The translations under genes were made by a program, and so were the position numbers. 64,000 nucleotides of DNA, from positions 222,871 through 286,870 of the forward strand of contig NZ_LMOO01000006.1 of NCBI RefSeq assembly GCF_001424195.1. The letters are read 5' to 3'. Source of the DNA: Cellulomonas sp. Leaf334 (GTDB lineage Bacteria; Actinomycetota; Actinomycetes; Actinomycetales; Cellulomonadaceae). The notes under the pieces were generated by a model. That model was not told the DNA's origin and did not search any database. It saw only the letters and a program-made list of their open reading frames with translations. Numbering within the stretch: the stretch's first letter is position 1; each line of letters starts with the position of its first letter. Of this stretch, positions 29,573-38,700 are shown piece after piece.

Positions 29573-31767
29573 GCGCCGCGTTCCCCGACCCGTGGGGGGT
29601 CGTCAGCACCGGGATCGCCATCGTCGCGATCCTGTCGCTCGTCGCCGTCCTCATCCTCCTCGGCAAGCAGCGCGCGCAGGTGCGGCGGGCGAACGAGCTG
29701 CTCGAGCTCTCGCGTGAGCTCCGCCACCGCTACGACGCGCTGCAGGCCGTGACGAAGGAAGGCGTGCTCGTCCAGTCCCTGTCCGGCCGCGTGCTCGACA
29801 TCTCCGAGCGGGCGGCGGCGATCCTGGGCGTCGACGCGAAGGCGTCCGTCGGCAGGTCCGTCGGAGACCTCCCGGTCGTGCTCGTGAACGAGATGGGCCT
29901 GGCCATGAACCCGGCAGCGGTCCTCGGGCACCGCTCCGGGGTGGCGCGCGCCGGGTGGACAGTCGACTCCGAGCTCGTCGGCGTCGCGCTGCCCGGGACC
30001 GACACCACCCAGGCGCGCATGGTCCAGGTGGCGAGCCAGCTGGTGCCCGCCGGGGACGGAGACGCCGCGGCGGTGCTCACGACCCTCGTGGACGTCACCG
30101 GCCGCCGCGAGGTCGAGGCGGCGCTGACGCGCAGCGAGATGCAGTTCCGGGTCGCGATGGAGAACGCGCCGATCGGCATGGCGCTCGTCGACCTCGAGTG
30201 GCAGATCGTCGAGGCCAACGCCGCCTTCGCCGAGCTGCTGGGCACCAGCGTCGGCGCCCTCCGGGGGTACCGCATGGAGGACCTCAGCACCCCGGAAGGC
30301 CGACCCGCGGAGCGTCTCGAGGTCGACCACCTGCTCGGTGGCGGCCAGCACCGGTTCTCCCTCGAGAAGCGCTACCAGCGGGCCGACGGCCACCAGGTGT
30401 GGGTCGCGCTCGACGCGGCGCTCGTGCGCACCCCGACCGGTGCGCCGGACCACTTCGTCGTCCAGGTGCGCGACTCGACGGAGTCGCGCCTGCAGGCGGA
30501 GATGCTCACGCACCGCGCGATGCACGACCCGCTGACCGGGCTGGCCAACCGCACCCTGCTCCAGGAGGTCCTCCAGTCGGTGCTGGAGCAGCCCGGCGTC
30601 GTCGACCGGGTCGCGGTCCTGGCCTGCGACCTCGACGGGTTCAAGGAGATCAACGACCGCTACGGCCACGCCGCCGGTGACGAGGTGCTGGTGCACGTCG
30701 CCGGCGTCCTGCGCGCGGCGACCGCACGCCGTGGCACGGTGGCGCGGCTCGGCGGCGACGAGTTCGTGGTCGTGGTGCAGGACCTCGACGGCCCGCGCGC
30801 CGTGTTCGAGGTCGCCGCCGCCATCCACGCCGGGCTGCAGGAGCCGGTCCGGGTGGCTCGTCGGCGGCTCAACGTCGCGGCCAGCATCGGGATCGCCCTC
30901 GCCGACCCGGACTCGATCGAGGGCGGCGCCCCGGGCCTGCTCGCCGCCGCCGACGCCGCCCTGTACCGGGCCAAGGGTGCGGGGCGTGGACGGACCGAGG
31001 TCTACGACGCGTCGATGGCGATGGGCTCGCCGTCGGACCTGCACCGCGAGCTCGCCGCCGCCATCGCGGAGGACCAGCTCGTGGTCCACTACCAGCCGAT
31101 CGTCGACCTGGCCGACGCCCGCGTGGTCGGGTACGAGGCGCTCGTGCGGTGGGAGCACCCGAACCGTGGGCTGCTGCTGCCCGCCTCGTTCCTCAGCCTG
31201 ATCCAGGAGGCGGGCATGTCCGTCGCTCTCGGTCAGCTGGTCGCCCGGCGCGTCGTCGAGTTCGTCGCCTCCATCCACGACCGGACCCGGTGGGTGTCGG
31301 TGAACGTGTCCGCCGACCAGCTGGGGGACGGGGAGTTCGCGACGACCCTCCTGTCGGAGATCTCCCGGCACCGGCTCACCGCAGGCCGGATCGTCGTCGA
31401 GCTCACCGAGTCGTCGCTGGTCGCGTCCGGCACCCGGATCCGCCACGAGCTCACGCAGCTGTCCGCGGCGGGCGTCCCGATCCTGCTCGACGACTTCGGG
31501 ACCGGGGTGTCGCCGTTGTCCTACCTGCGGGACCTGCCCGTCGCGGGCGTGAAGCTCGACATGTCGTTCACGTCCGGCATCCCCGAGGACCCGACGGCCG
31601 GGAAGGTCGCCCGGGCACTGGGAGCGCTGGCGCGCGAGCTCGCCATGGTGACCATCGCCGAGGGGATCGAGCACGAGGAGCAGGCCGAGTACCTGCACCG
31701 CAACGGCTGGCGCTACGGGCAGGGCTGGCTGTACGGCAGCGCCCAGCCGGGCGACATCACCCGCTGA
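29569..31767 (+). CDS. Membrane-anchored PAS-GGDEF-EAL cyclic-di-GMP enzyme
   Basis: Makes and/or degrades c-di-GMP. 732 residues: one N-terminal transmembrane helix (about 14-32), a divergent PAS-like region (about 50-170), a PAS domain with PAC (about 175-300), a GGDEF domain with intact RLGGDEFV (about residue 395) and an EAL domain with YEALVRW (about 523), NVSADQL, ELTESSL, DDFGTG and AEGIE, so both activities look possible. The GTG start overlaps the ftsK stop, placing the gene in the ftsK operon. The 3' end overlaps the convergent CapA gene by 11 bp. Confidence 0.93.
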   Translation: MSAAFPDPWGVVSTGIAIVAILSLVAVLILLGKQRAQVRRANELLELSRELRHRYDALQAVTKEGVLVQSLSGRVLDISERAAAILGVDAKASVGRSVGDLPVVLVNEMGLAMNPAAVLGHRSGVARAGWTVDSELVGVALPGTDTTQARMVQVASQLVPAGDGDAAAVLTTLVDVTGRREVEAALTRSEMQFRVAMENAPIGMALVDLEWQIVEANAAFAELLGTSVGALRGYRMEDLSTPEGRPAERLEVDHLLGGGQHRFSLEKRYQRADGHQVWVALDAALVRTPTGAPDHFVVQVRDSTESRLQAEMLTHRAMHDPLTGLANRTLLQEVLQSVLEQPGVVDRVAVLACDLDGFKEINDRYGHAAGDEVLVHVAGVLRAATARRGTVARLGGDEFVVVVQDLDGPRAVFEVAAAIHAGLQEPVRVARRRLNVAASIGIALADPDSIEGGAPGLLAAADAALYRAKGAGRGRTEVYDASMAMGSPSDLHRELAAAIAEDQLVVHYQPIVDLADARVVGYEALVRWEHPNRGLLLPASFLSLIQEAGMSVALGQLVARRVVEFVASIHDRTRWVSVNVSADQLGDGEFATTLLSEISRHRLTAGRIVVELTESSLVASGTRIRHELTQLSAAGVPILLDDFGTGVSPLSYLRDLPVAGVKLDMSFTSGIPEDPTAGKVARALGALARELAMVTIAEGIEHEEQAEYLHRNGWRYGQGWLYGSAQPGDITR

Positions 31768-33076
31768 CGCGGGCGACGACGACGGGAGGCGGACCTGTCG
31801 TCGTCAGTGGGGTGGTGCGCTGTGGTGCCTCCGGTCCGGCTGCGGCGGCCGTGCGAGCCATCCGGTCCGCGACCTGGCCGCCGCTGAGGGAGCCGGCGCC
31901 GGCCGGGATGTCGACGAGGGCGTGCACGCGGTGCCCGCCGAGCCGGTCGACGGTGATCGGTGTCCACTCGACGCCGGTCACGCGTGCGGGTCCTGCGGCG
32001 CGGCCCTCCGCCGGGAAGGCGCCGGCGGCGCGGACGTGCGCGGAGAGGAGCAGACCCGAGTCGGTGCTCGAGGCGCAGCAGGCACCGTCCTGGTTGGAGA
32101 TGTGGTTGCCGAGCCCGTAGGCCACCCACATGCCCTCCCCGCCCGGTCCACCACTGAGGTGGACGACCGGCTGCGGGACGTGCGCGTGGTGGCCGATGAC
32201 GAGGTCGAACACCCCGGAGTCGGCCAGCTCCTGGTCGACCGCGAGCTGCTGGGGCGAGGGTTCCGTGCGGTACTCGACGCAGCAGTGGACGCTCGCGATC
32301 ACGAGGTCGGCGCCGGCTGCGCGGGCCGCGGTCGCCTGCGCCACCATGGCGGGGACGTCGATGCGGTCGACCGACCACGGCTTGTCCGCGTCGACCGGCA
32401 TCCCGTTGGTCCCGTAGGTCGCGGCGATGTGCGCGACGGTCACCGTCCGGCCGCCGCGGTCGAGCGTGTAGAGCTGCGGCTGCGTCTGCTCGTCGGCGCT
32501 CCGGGCGGTCCCGACGTGCCCGAGCCCGACGGCGTCGAGCGCGTCGAGCGTGGCCGTGACGCCCGCGAACCCACGGTCGACGGAGTGGTTCGACGCCGTC
32601 GAGCAGCCGTCCCAGCCCTGGTCGCGCAGCCCGGTCGCGATCGCGGCCGGCGTGCCGAAGAGCGGGTACCCGCTGGGCCGGGTGCCGGGCGGTGCGACGG
32701 GGACCTCGAGGTGGCACAGCGCGAGGTCGGCGCCCTGGACCCACGGGTCCAGCGGGCCGAACAGCGACCGGAAGTCGTAGCCGTCGGCGGTCCGCGCGCT
32801 CGAGAGCACCGGCAGGTGGGGGAGGACGTCGCCTGCGGCGACGATCGAGAACTCCACGTCCGGGTCGGGCGTCGGGGTGGGGACCGGCGTCGGGGTCGGC
32901 GTCGCGCTCGGGCTCGCCGTGGCGGTCGCGCCCAGGACGGTCGGCGCGGCGGCGCCCGGCTCGGCCCGCGGCCGCAGCGCCACCACCGTCGCCGTGAGGT
33001 ACACGACGACGAGCAGGAGGATCGCGAGGGCGAGGACCGCAGGCGAACGTCTGCGGGCGCGGGCGTGCTGGGTCAC
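31757..33076 (-). CDS. CapA-family membrane-anchored metallophosphatase-like protein
   Basis: 439 residues. Related to CapA/PgsA of poly-gamma-glutamate synthesis; function in actinobacteria is uncertain. One N-terminal transmembrane helix (about 14-34) is followed by a Pro/Thr linker (TPTPTPVPTPTPDPD) and the extracytoplasmic CapA domain: VAAGDVLPH, LCHLEVPV, ASNHSVDRG, VIASVHCCVEY and VIGHHAHVPQPV, which supply the calcineurin-like metal ligands. GTG at 33076, 6 nt after a TAGAAT -10, so leaderless. No other capsule gene is nearby. Confidence 0.88.
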   Translation of the reverse strand: MTQHARARRRSPAVLALAILLLVVVYLTATVVALRPRAEPGAAAPTVLGATATASPSATPTPTPVPTPTPDPDVEFSIVAAGDVLPHLPVLSSARTADGYDFRSLFGPLDPWVQGADLALCHLEVPVAPPGTRPSGYPLFGTPAAIATGLRDQGWDGCSTASNHSVDRGFAGVTATLDALDAVGLGHVGTARSADEQTQPQLYTLDRGGRTVTVAHIAATYGTNGMPVDADKPWSVDRIDVPAMVAQATAARAAGADLVIASVHCCVEYRTEPSPQQLAVDQELADSGVFDLVIGHHAHVPQPVVHLSGGPGGEGMWVAYGLGNHISNQDGACCASSTDSGLLLSAHVRAAGAFPAEGRAAGPARVTGVEWTPITVDRLGGHRVHALVDIPAGAGSLSGGQVADRMARTAAAAGPEAPQRTTPLTTTGPPPVVVARVSG

Positions 33077-33082
33077 GCGCGG

Positions 33083-33088
33083 ATTCTA
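33083..33088 (-). promoter_or_regulatory. -10 element of the CapA gene (leaderless)
   Basis: TAGAAT on the minus strand, 6 nt before the GTG at 33076. Divergent from the pgsA promoter. Confidence 0.55.
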
Positions 33089-33118
33089 CGGTTGCACGAG
33101 GCACCTCCTGCGCGCATC

Positions 33119-33124
33119 TAGGCT
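33119..33124 (+). promoter_or_regulatory. -10 element of pgsA (leaderless)
   Basis: TAGGCT, 6 nt before the GTG at 33131. The same hexamer occurs before dinG and recA. Confidence 0.55.
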
Positions 33125-33130
33125 GACCGG

Positions 33131-33724
33131 GTGATCGACGCCGTACCCTCCGTCTGGAACCCGGCGAACGTGCTCACGATGCTGCGCATCGCGCTGGTGC
33201 CGTTCTTCGCCTGGGCTCTCCTCGCCGACGGCGGGCACACCACGACCGGTCGGCTCGTCGCGACCGCGCTCTTCGTCGTGGCCGCGGCGACCGACCGCTT
33301 GGACGGGTGGCTCGCACGCCGCTCGGGCCAGGTCACCGACCTCGGGAAGATGCTCGACCCCATCGCCGACAAGGTGCTCATCGGCACCGCCCTGGTGCTG
33401 CTGTCGTGGCTCGGGGACCTGCCGTGGTGGGTGACCGTGGTCATCCTCGTGCGCGAGCTCGGCATCACCGCGATGCGGTTCTTCCTCCTGCGCTACGTGG
33501 TGCTGCCCGCCTCCCGCGGCGGCAAGCTGAAGACCGTGCTCCAGTCGGTGGCGATCGGCCTGTACCTGCTCCCGCTCGACGTGCTCCCCGACGCCGTCTC
33601 GGTCGCTGCGACGATCCTTATGGGCGCCGCCCTCGTGGTGACGGTGGTGACCGGCGTCGACTACGCGCGGACGGGCCTGCAGATCCGGCGCACCGCCGGC
33701 CGCCCGCCCGCCGCCGGGTTGTGA
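33131..33724 (+). CDS. pgsA: CDP-diacylglycerol-glycerol-3-phosphate 3-phosphatidyltransferase
   Basis: Makes phosphatidylglycerophosphate for PG and cardiolipin. 197 residues, membrane enzyme with about five helices. The CDP-alcohol phosphotransferase motif DxxDGxxARxxxxxxxxGxxxDxxxD is complete (from TDRLDGWLARRSG to DPIADK). N-terminal NPANVLTMLRI is typical. GTG start at 33131. Located after ftsK and before cinA-clgR, as in mycobacteria (pgsA3). Confidence 0.95.
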   Translation: MIDAVPSVWNPANVLTMLRIALVPFFAWALLADGGHTTTGRLVATALFVVAAATDRLDGWLARRSGQVTDLGKMLDPIADKVLIGTALVLLSWLGDLPWWVTVVILVRELGITAMRFFLLRYVVLPASRGGKLKTVLQSVAIGLYLLPLDVLPDAVSVAATILMGAALVVTVVTGVDYARTGLQIRRTAGRPPAAGL

Positions 33725-33725
33725 C

Positions 33726-34199
33726 GTGTCCCTCGCGTCGGACCTCCTGGAGGGGCTCGAGGCTCGCGGCTGGTCGCTGGCCGTCGCCGAGTCGCTGACC
33801 GGCGGGCTCGTCTCGGCCGCGCTCGTCGACGTGCCAGGCGCGTCGAGCGTCCTGCGCGGTGCGGTCGTCGCCTACGCCACCGACCTCAAGGGGACGCTGC
33901 TCGACGTGGACCGTGGGCTGCTCGACGCACGAGGTGCCGTCGACCCCGACGTCGCCGCAGCGATGGCCGTCGGCGTCCGCGCGCGGCTGGGTGCGGACGT
34001 CGGGCTCGCGACGACGGGCGTGGCCGGACCCGACCCGCAGGACGGGAAGCCGCCCGGCACCGTGCACGTCGCGGTGTCCACGCCGGACGGATCGACCGTG
34101 CGGTCGCTGCGGCTGACGGGGGACCGCGGGCTGGTCCGTGCGCGGTCGGTGGAGGCCGTCCTGGCGCTGGCGGTCGAAATTCTGGGCCGGCCAGGGTGA
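33726..34199 (+). CDS. cinA: CinA-family nicotinamide-nucleotide amidase
   Basis: Deamidates NMN to NaMN in the pyridine-nucleotide salvage route. 157 residues, i.e. only the C-terminal amidase domain without the N-terminal COG1058 part, as in most actinobacteria. Seen: AVAESLTGGLVSAALVDVPGAS, YATDLKGTLL and TTGVAGPDPQDGKPPGTV. GTG at 33726, 1 bp after pgsA, so cotranscribed. Confidence 0.93.
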   Translation: MSLASDLLEGLEARGWSLAVAESLTGGLVSAALVDVPGASSVLRGAVVAYATDLKGTLLDVDRGLLDARGAVDPDVAAAMAVGVRARLGADVGLATTGVAGPDPQDGKPPGTVHVAVSTPDGSTVRSLRLTGDRGLVRARSVEAVLALAVEILGRPG

Positions 34200-34235
34200 A
34201 TCTCCGGCGGGGTGCGGGTGTACGGCCTCGCGACC

Positions 34236-34262
34236 GGGAACACTGTGAGGGGTCACATCGTT
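34236..34262 (+). promoter_or_regulatory. ECF-sigma (SigE/SigH-type) promoter upstream of clgR
   Basis: GGGAAC, 17 bases, then CGTT: the canonical pattern of stress ECF sigma factors of the SigE/SigH group. Predicts a leader of about 210 nt before clgR. In corynebacteria and mycobacteria clgR is known to be under SigH or SigE control. The rest of 34200-34478 has no gene. Confidence 0.65.
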
Positions 34263-34478
34263 GGAACCGACGTGATGAGCACTCGACCTCCGGTACGACG
34301 CATGCCTTCGCGTGTCGGCGGTGCAAGGTACGGTGGAATCCTCCCGGCGAAGGGACAGCCGGGGTCTGCGGGTTCCGTGGTCAAGAGTCCCGAGGTGAAG
34401 AGTTCCGTGGTTCCGGGTCCGCGACGGACTCCGGCTCCCGGAGCGGACGTGGCACGTGACGCGAGAGGGGGAGCCCGA

Positions 34479-34820
34479 ATGGTTGTACTCCGTCGAGAGA
34501 TCGGCGATGTGCTGCGGGACGCGCGACAGCGCCAGGGGCGCACCCTGCGTGAGGTGTCGTCGGCAGCCCGTGTCTCGCTCGGGTACCTGAGCGAGGTGGA
34601 GCGGGGTCAGAAGGAAGCGTCGTCGGAGCTGCTCAACAGCATCTGCGAGGCGCTCGACGTCCCGATGTCGCTCGTCCTGCGTGAGGTCAGTGATCGTGTT
34701 GCTGTCGCCGAGGGTCTGCTGATCCCCGACACGGTGCCTGCGGACCTCGCGGCGTCGGTGGCCGGTGCCGCCGACTTCGGGTGGGCGCGGTCGCGGTCGG
34801 AGCTCGCTGCCATCGGCTGA
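34479..34820 (+). CDS. clgR: ClgR, XRE-family activator of Clp protease genes
   Basis: Activates clpP, clpC and other proteolysis genes under stress and is itself a Clp substrate in related species. 113 residues. The HTH is seen as [37 protein letters not shown] (in parts), the near-invariant ClgR signature. ATG at 34479 with GAGGGGGAG upstream; an in-frame extension to 34212 is low-complexity and passes through the ECF promoter, so it is rejected. The position after pgsA-cinA matches mycobacterial clgR. The C-terminus ends in a hydrophobic AAIG, a possible degradation tag. Confidence 0.93.
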   Translation: MVVLRREIGDVLRDARQRQGRTLREVSSAARVSLGYLSEVERGQKEASSELLNSICEALDVPMSLVLREVSDRVAVAEGLLIPDTVPADLAASVAGAADFGWARSRSELAAIG

Positions 34821-34846
34821 TCGGATGGCCTCGGCCGTCCACGCAT

Positions 34847-34873
34847 GACCGGACGGATGCCTCCGTCCCGGTC
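34847..34873. terminator. Stem-loop between clgR and nei
   Basis: An 11-bp stem with one bulged C (34847-34857 with 34862-34873) and a 4-nt loop in the 202-bp convergent gap. Nothing else is seen in this gap. Confidence 0.45.
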
Positions 34874-35022
34874 GACGGGTCGCTGCCCAGCGCCCGTGAC
34901 GACGGACAGCGATGTCCGCTCGTCCTCCTGCACGGTCCGTGGACACCTCGTCCGCGGGCCGTTGCTCGTTGCGGGCAGGTCCGCCGCGACCGCGTCGGTT
35001 CGGCGGGGACCCTCACCCGCGG

Positions 35023-35781
35023 TCACTCGCGAGCAGCCTGGCAGCGTGGGCAGTAGAAGATCGGCCGCTCCATCGGCGGTCTGCGCGCCTGGCCGACCGC
35101 GATCGGGGTGCCGCACCGGTGGCACGGCTGCCGGGTCCGAGCGTGCACGTGCTCGGGAGAGCGGCCGTCGATCACGGAGCGCCGCATCTGCCGCCGGGCC
35201 ACGGCGAGCTGCCGGGACGCGTCGACCTGGTCGGCCGGCGTCCACGGCCAGAGCTGCTCCGCCCACAGGGACTCGGCGGCGAACAGGGTGCCGATCCCGG
35301 CGACGACCGTCTGGTCGAGCAGCACCTCCGCGACCGGCGTCGACCCGCGCGCCTTCCACCGACGCAGGATCTCGTCCGCGTCGACGGGTTCGGCGAGGAT
35401 GTCCGGGCCGAGGTGGCCGACGAGCGTGCGCTCGTCGCGGGTGCGGACGACGTCGAGCATGCCGAGGTGGTGCCCGACCGCAGTCCAGTCGGCCGTCGCC
35501 AGCACCGCGCGCACGTTCGCCGCCCGCCCCGCCGCCGCCGACGTCCCCGTCCGCCAGACCCGCCAGTAGCCGTCCATCCGCAGGTGCGTGTGCAGCGTCC
35601 GGCCGTCGTCGAACCGGGTGAGCAGGTGCTTGCCGTAGGAGACGGTCTCCAGCACGGTCCGGCCCACGAGGTCGACCGTCGCTGCCGATGGCCAGCGCAG
35701 GTCCGACCGGGTGAGGACCTTGCCGGCGAACGCCAGCTCGAAGCGGTTGGCGGTGCGCCTCAGGACGTCGCCCTCAGGCAC
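35023..35781 (-). CDS. nei: Fpg/Nei-family DNA glycosylase (Nei2-like)
   Basis: Bifunctional glycosylase/AP lyase for oxidised pyrimidines. 252 residues. N-terminal PEGD after the initiator (catalytic Pro1-Glu2) places it in the Nei rather than MutM branch; the helix-two-turns-helix (TVVAGIGTLFAAESLW) and the C-terminal zinc finger (CHRCG...YCPRC) are intact. GTG at 35781 lies 12 bp after the lhr stop, so lhr-nei form a repair operon, an arrangement seen in other actinobacteria. Confidence 0.92.
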   Translation of the reverse strand: MPEGDVLRRTANRFELAFAGKVLTRSDLRWPSAATVDLVGRTVLETVSYGKHLLTRFDDGRTLHTHLRMDGYWRVWRTGTSAAAGRAANVRAVLATADWTAVGHHLGMLDVVRTRDERTLVGHLGPDILAEPVDADEILRRWKARGSTPVAEVLLDQTVVAGIGTLFAAESLWAEQLWPWTPADQVDASRQLAVARRQMRRSVIDGRSPEHVHARTRQPCHRCGTPIAVGQARRPPMERPIFYCPRCQAARE

Positions 35782-35793
35782 CGGCGTCCGCCG

Positions 35794-38700
35794 TCACGGC
35801 CGGTCCCGCAGGCGCAGGCCTCGTGGGGTCGTCGCGAAGCCCGCGGCGACCAGCGCCGTGCCGAGCGTGCTGCGCAGCGCGCCGTCGAGGACGTCCACGC
35901 CGTCGACGCGCACGATGGTGAGCCGGCCGCTGCGCCGGATCCGCACGGTCGTCGCCAGACCCTCCGCGGCTGCGGTGAGGACCCCCGCGTCGGCCGTGAA
36001 CGTCAGCACGGTGCGACCCCCACGCTCCAGGTAGAGCACGAGCGCACCGTCGACGAGCACCACCAGCGCGCCTGCCTTCCGGCCGGGCCGGTGCCGTCCC
36101 GCCCCGGCGTCCGACGGGTCGGGTCCGGCGACGGGCCACGGCAGCGACGCACCGTAGGGGTTCGCCGGGTCGGTCGCGGCGAGGACGACCACCTGGAGGT
36201 CGGTCGGGCCGTCCTGGTCGGCGGACCGCTCGACCACCTGGGCGTCGACGCGCAGCCGGTCGACGGCGCCGGGCAGCGCGAACTGGGAGCCGCCGAGGCG
36301 TTCGACGAAGTAGCCGCGTCGCACCTGTCCGCCCTGCTCCAGCGCGGACAGCACGCGGTACACGTCGGTGAACCGGGCACCGATGCCCTCGGCCGGAGCC
36401 ACGGCCCGGGTCAGGATGCCGTGCCGGTCGAGGAGCTGGGCGGCCAGCGCGTGCGCGCGCAGCGTCGGGTCGGGCTCGCGGCCGGGCAGCAACGACCACC
36501 GTCCACCGCTCGCGGCACCGGTGACCCCGAGGGCGCTCGACCGCGTCCCCGGGTCACCGGCCAGCTGCACGGCTGCGCGCAGGCCCAGCCGCGGACGCAG
36601 GGCACGGCCGCGCGGTGCAGCAGCGCGCGTCTTGTGGGCGGTGCTCCCGCTGCCCAGCCACGCGCGCAGGGGGGCCAGCCCGTCGTTGGTGACGTGGCCA
36701 GACCACACGAGGTCCCACACCGCGTTCGCGAGGTCCGCCTGGCTCGGAGAGGCGTCGTCGGGACGCAGCTGGCGGACCCGTTCCGTGAGCGCACCGAGGA
36801 ACCAGGCGCCGCCGCTGCCGAGCGCCTCCAGGACCGCGTCGTGCAGCGGGGTGTCGGGCGCCGCCTCCGCGGGTCGGAGAGTCAGGTCCGCGACCGCGGT
36901 CGGGTGCAGGGAGACCAGCCCGTCGTGGCCGGCCAGCGCGCCGTGACCCGCCCAGACCACCTCGCCCGCGGCGGTCAGCTCGTCGAGCATCGCGGGGGTG
37001 TAGTCGACGACGCGTGCGGGCAGGACGTGGGTCTCGAGGGCCGACGCGGGCATGACTGCGCCGGCCAGCTGCTCGACGACGCGGGCGACGCCGTCGACCC
37101 CGCGCAGGGTGCCGGTCGCAGAGCTGCGTCCCGTCCGTCCGACCGGCTGCACCCCCTGCCACCGCGGCAGGAAGACACCGAGCGCCTGCGGGGCGACCGG
37201 TTCCACCTCGGCGCGCAGCGCGGCGAGCGACCGGCGGCGCAGCGTCCGCAGCACGTCGGCGTCGCAGAACTCGTCACCCGTGCCACCCAGCACGTCCGGC
37301 CGCAGCCGACCCTGCACCAGCACGCCACGGCCCTCCAGCCGCCGCAGCGTCTCGGTCACGACCGCGACCCCCCACCCGTAGCGTGCGGCGGCCTGCGCGG
37401 CGGTGAACGGCCCGTGCGTCCGGGCGTACCGGCGCAGGAGGTCGCCCACGGGATCGGGGACGACCTCGGTGAACACCTCGGGCACGCCGACGGGTAGTGC
37501 GACCCCCAGGGCGTCCCGGAGCCGTCCGGCGTCCTCGATCGCCGCCCACTGCTCGGCACGCTCGGGCACCACACCACCGAGCCGGACCCGGATCAGACGA
37601 CGCGCACCCTCGAGCTCGACCAGCCAGCCGGGGACCTCGTCGCGCACCCCGGCCGCGACCCGCTCCGCCGCCTCCGACGTGGTGAGCGGACCGTGCCGGC
37701 GCACCGCGTCGGCCAGCTGCTCGAGCGTGCCGGCCTGCCGCTCGGGCGCGCGACCACTGAGCTCCGCCTCGGTGCGCACCACCGCCTCGGGGTCGAGCAG
37801 GTCGGCCAGCTGGGACTCGCCGCCCTGGCCGAGCAGCTCGGCGAGCAGGGTCGGGTCGAGCGTCAGGGCAGCGGCACGACGCTCGGCCAGCGGTGCGTCG
37901 CCGTCGTAGAGGAACTGCGCCGTGTAGCCGAACAGCAGCGACTGGGCGAAGGGGGACGGCTGGGTGGTCGTGACCTCGACGACGCGGACCCGGCGAGCGA
38001 CGACGTCCCGCATGAGGGTGGTGAGGGCCTCGGTGTCGAAGTCGTCCTGGAGACACTCCCGGACGGCCTCGAGCAGGATCGGGAAGTCGGGATACTCGGA
38101 CGCCACCGACAGCAGCTGTGCGGACCGCTGGCGCTGCTGCCAGAGCGGCTGACGGCGGTCCGGTCGGCGGCGGGGGAGCAGCAGGGCCCGGCTCGCCGCC
38201 TCGCGGAACCGGGCACCGAACATCGCCGACGACCCCAGCTCCGCCTTGACCGAGTCGAGCACCTCGTCCGGGTCGAGCAGCAGGTCCGCGAGGTCGATCC
38301 CCGGGTCCGTGGACTCCGCCCAGGGGTCGTCGACCAGGGAGCCGTCACCGGCGTCGAGCATGTCCGGGAGCCGCAGGACGATCCCGTCGTCCGAGTGCAT
38401 CGTCGCCGCGTCGACGCCGTACTTCTCACGCAGCCGTGCACCGATCACGATCGCCCACGGGGCGTGCACCCGCGCGCCGTACGGGGAGTGCACCACCACG
38501 CGCCAGTCGCCCAGCTCGTCCCGGAACCGCTCGACCACGAGCACGACGTCCGTGGGGAGCTCGCCCGTCGCCTCGCGCTGCTCGCGCAGGTAGGTGAGCA
38601 GGTTGTCGGCCGCCCACGGGTCCAACCCGGCCGCCTCCACCCGCGTGCGGGCGTCGTCGTCGGACAGGGCGCCGAGCTCCCGCACCCAGGCGCCCATCGC

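Noticed and set aside
34212..34478. N-terminal extension of clgR
   Set aside because: Low-complexity, not conserved, no ribosome binding site at 34212, and it passes through the ECF promoter.
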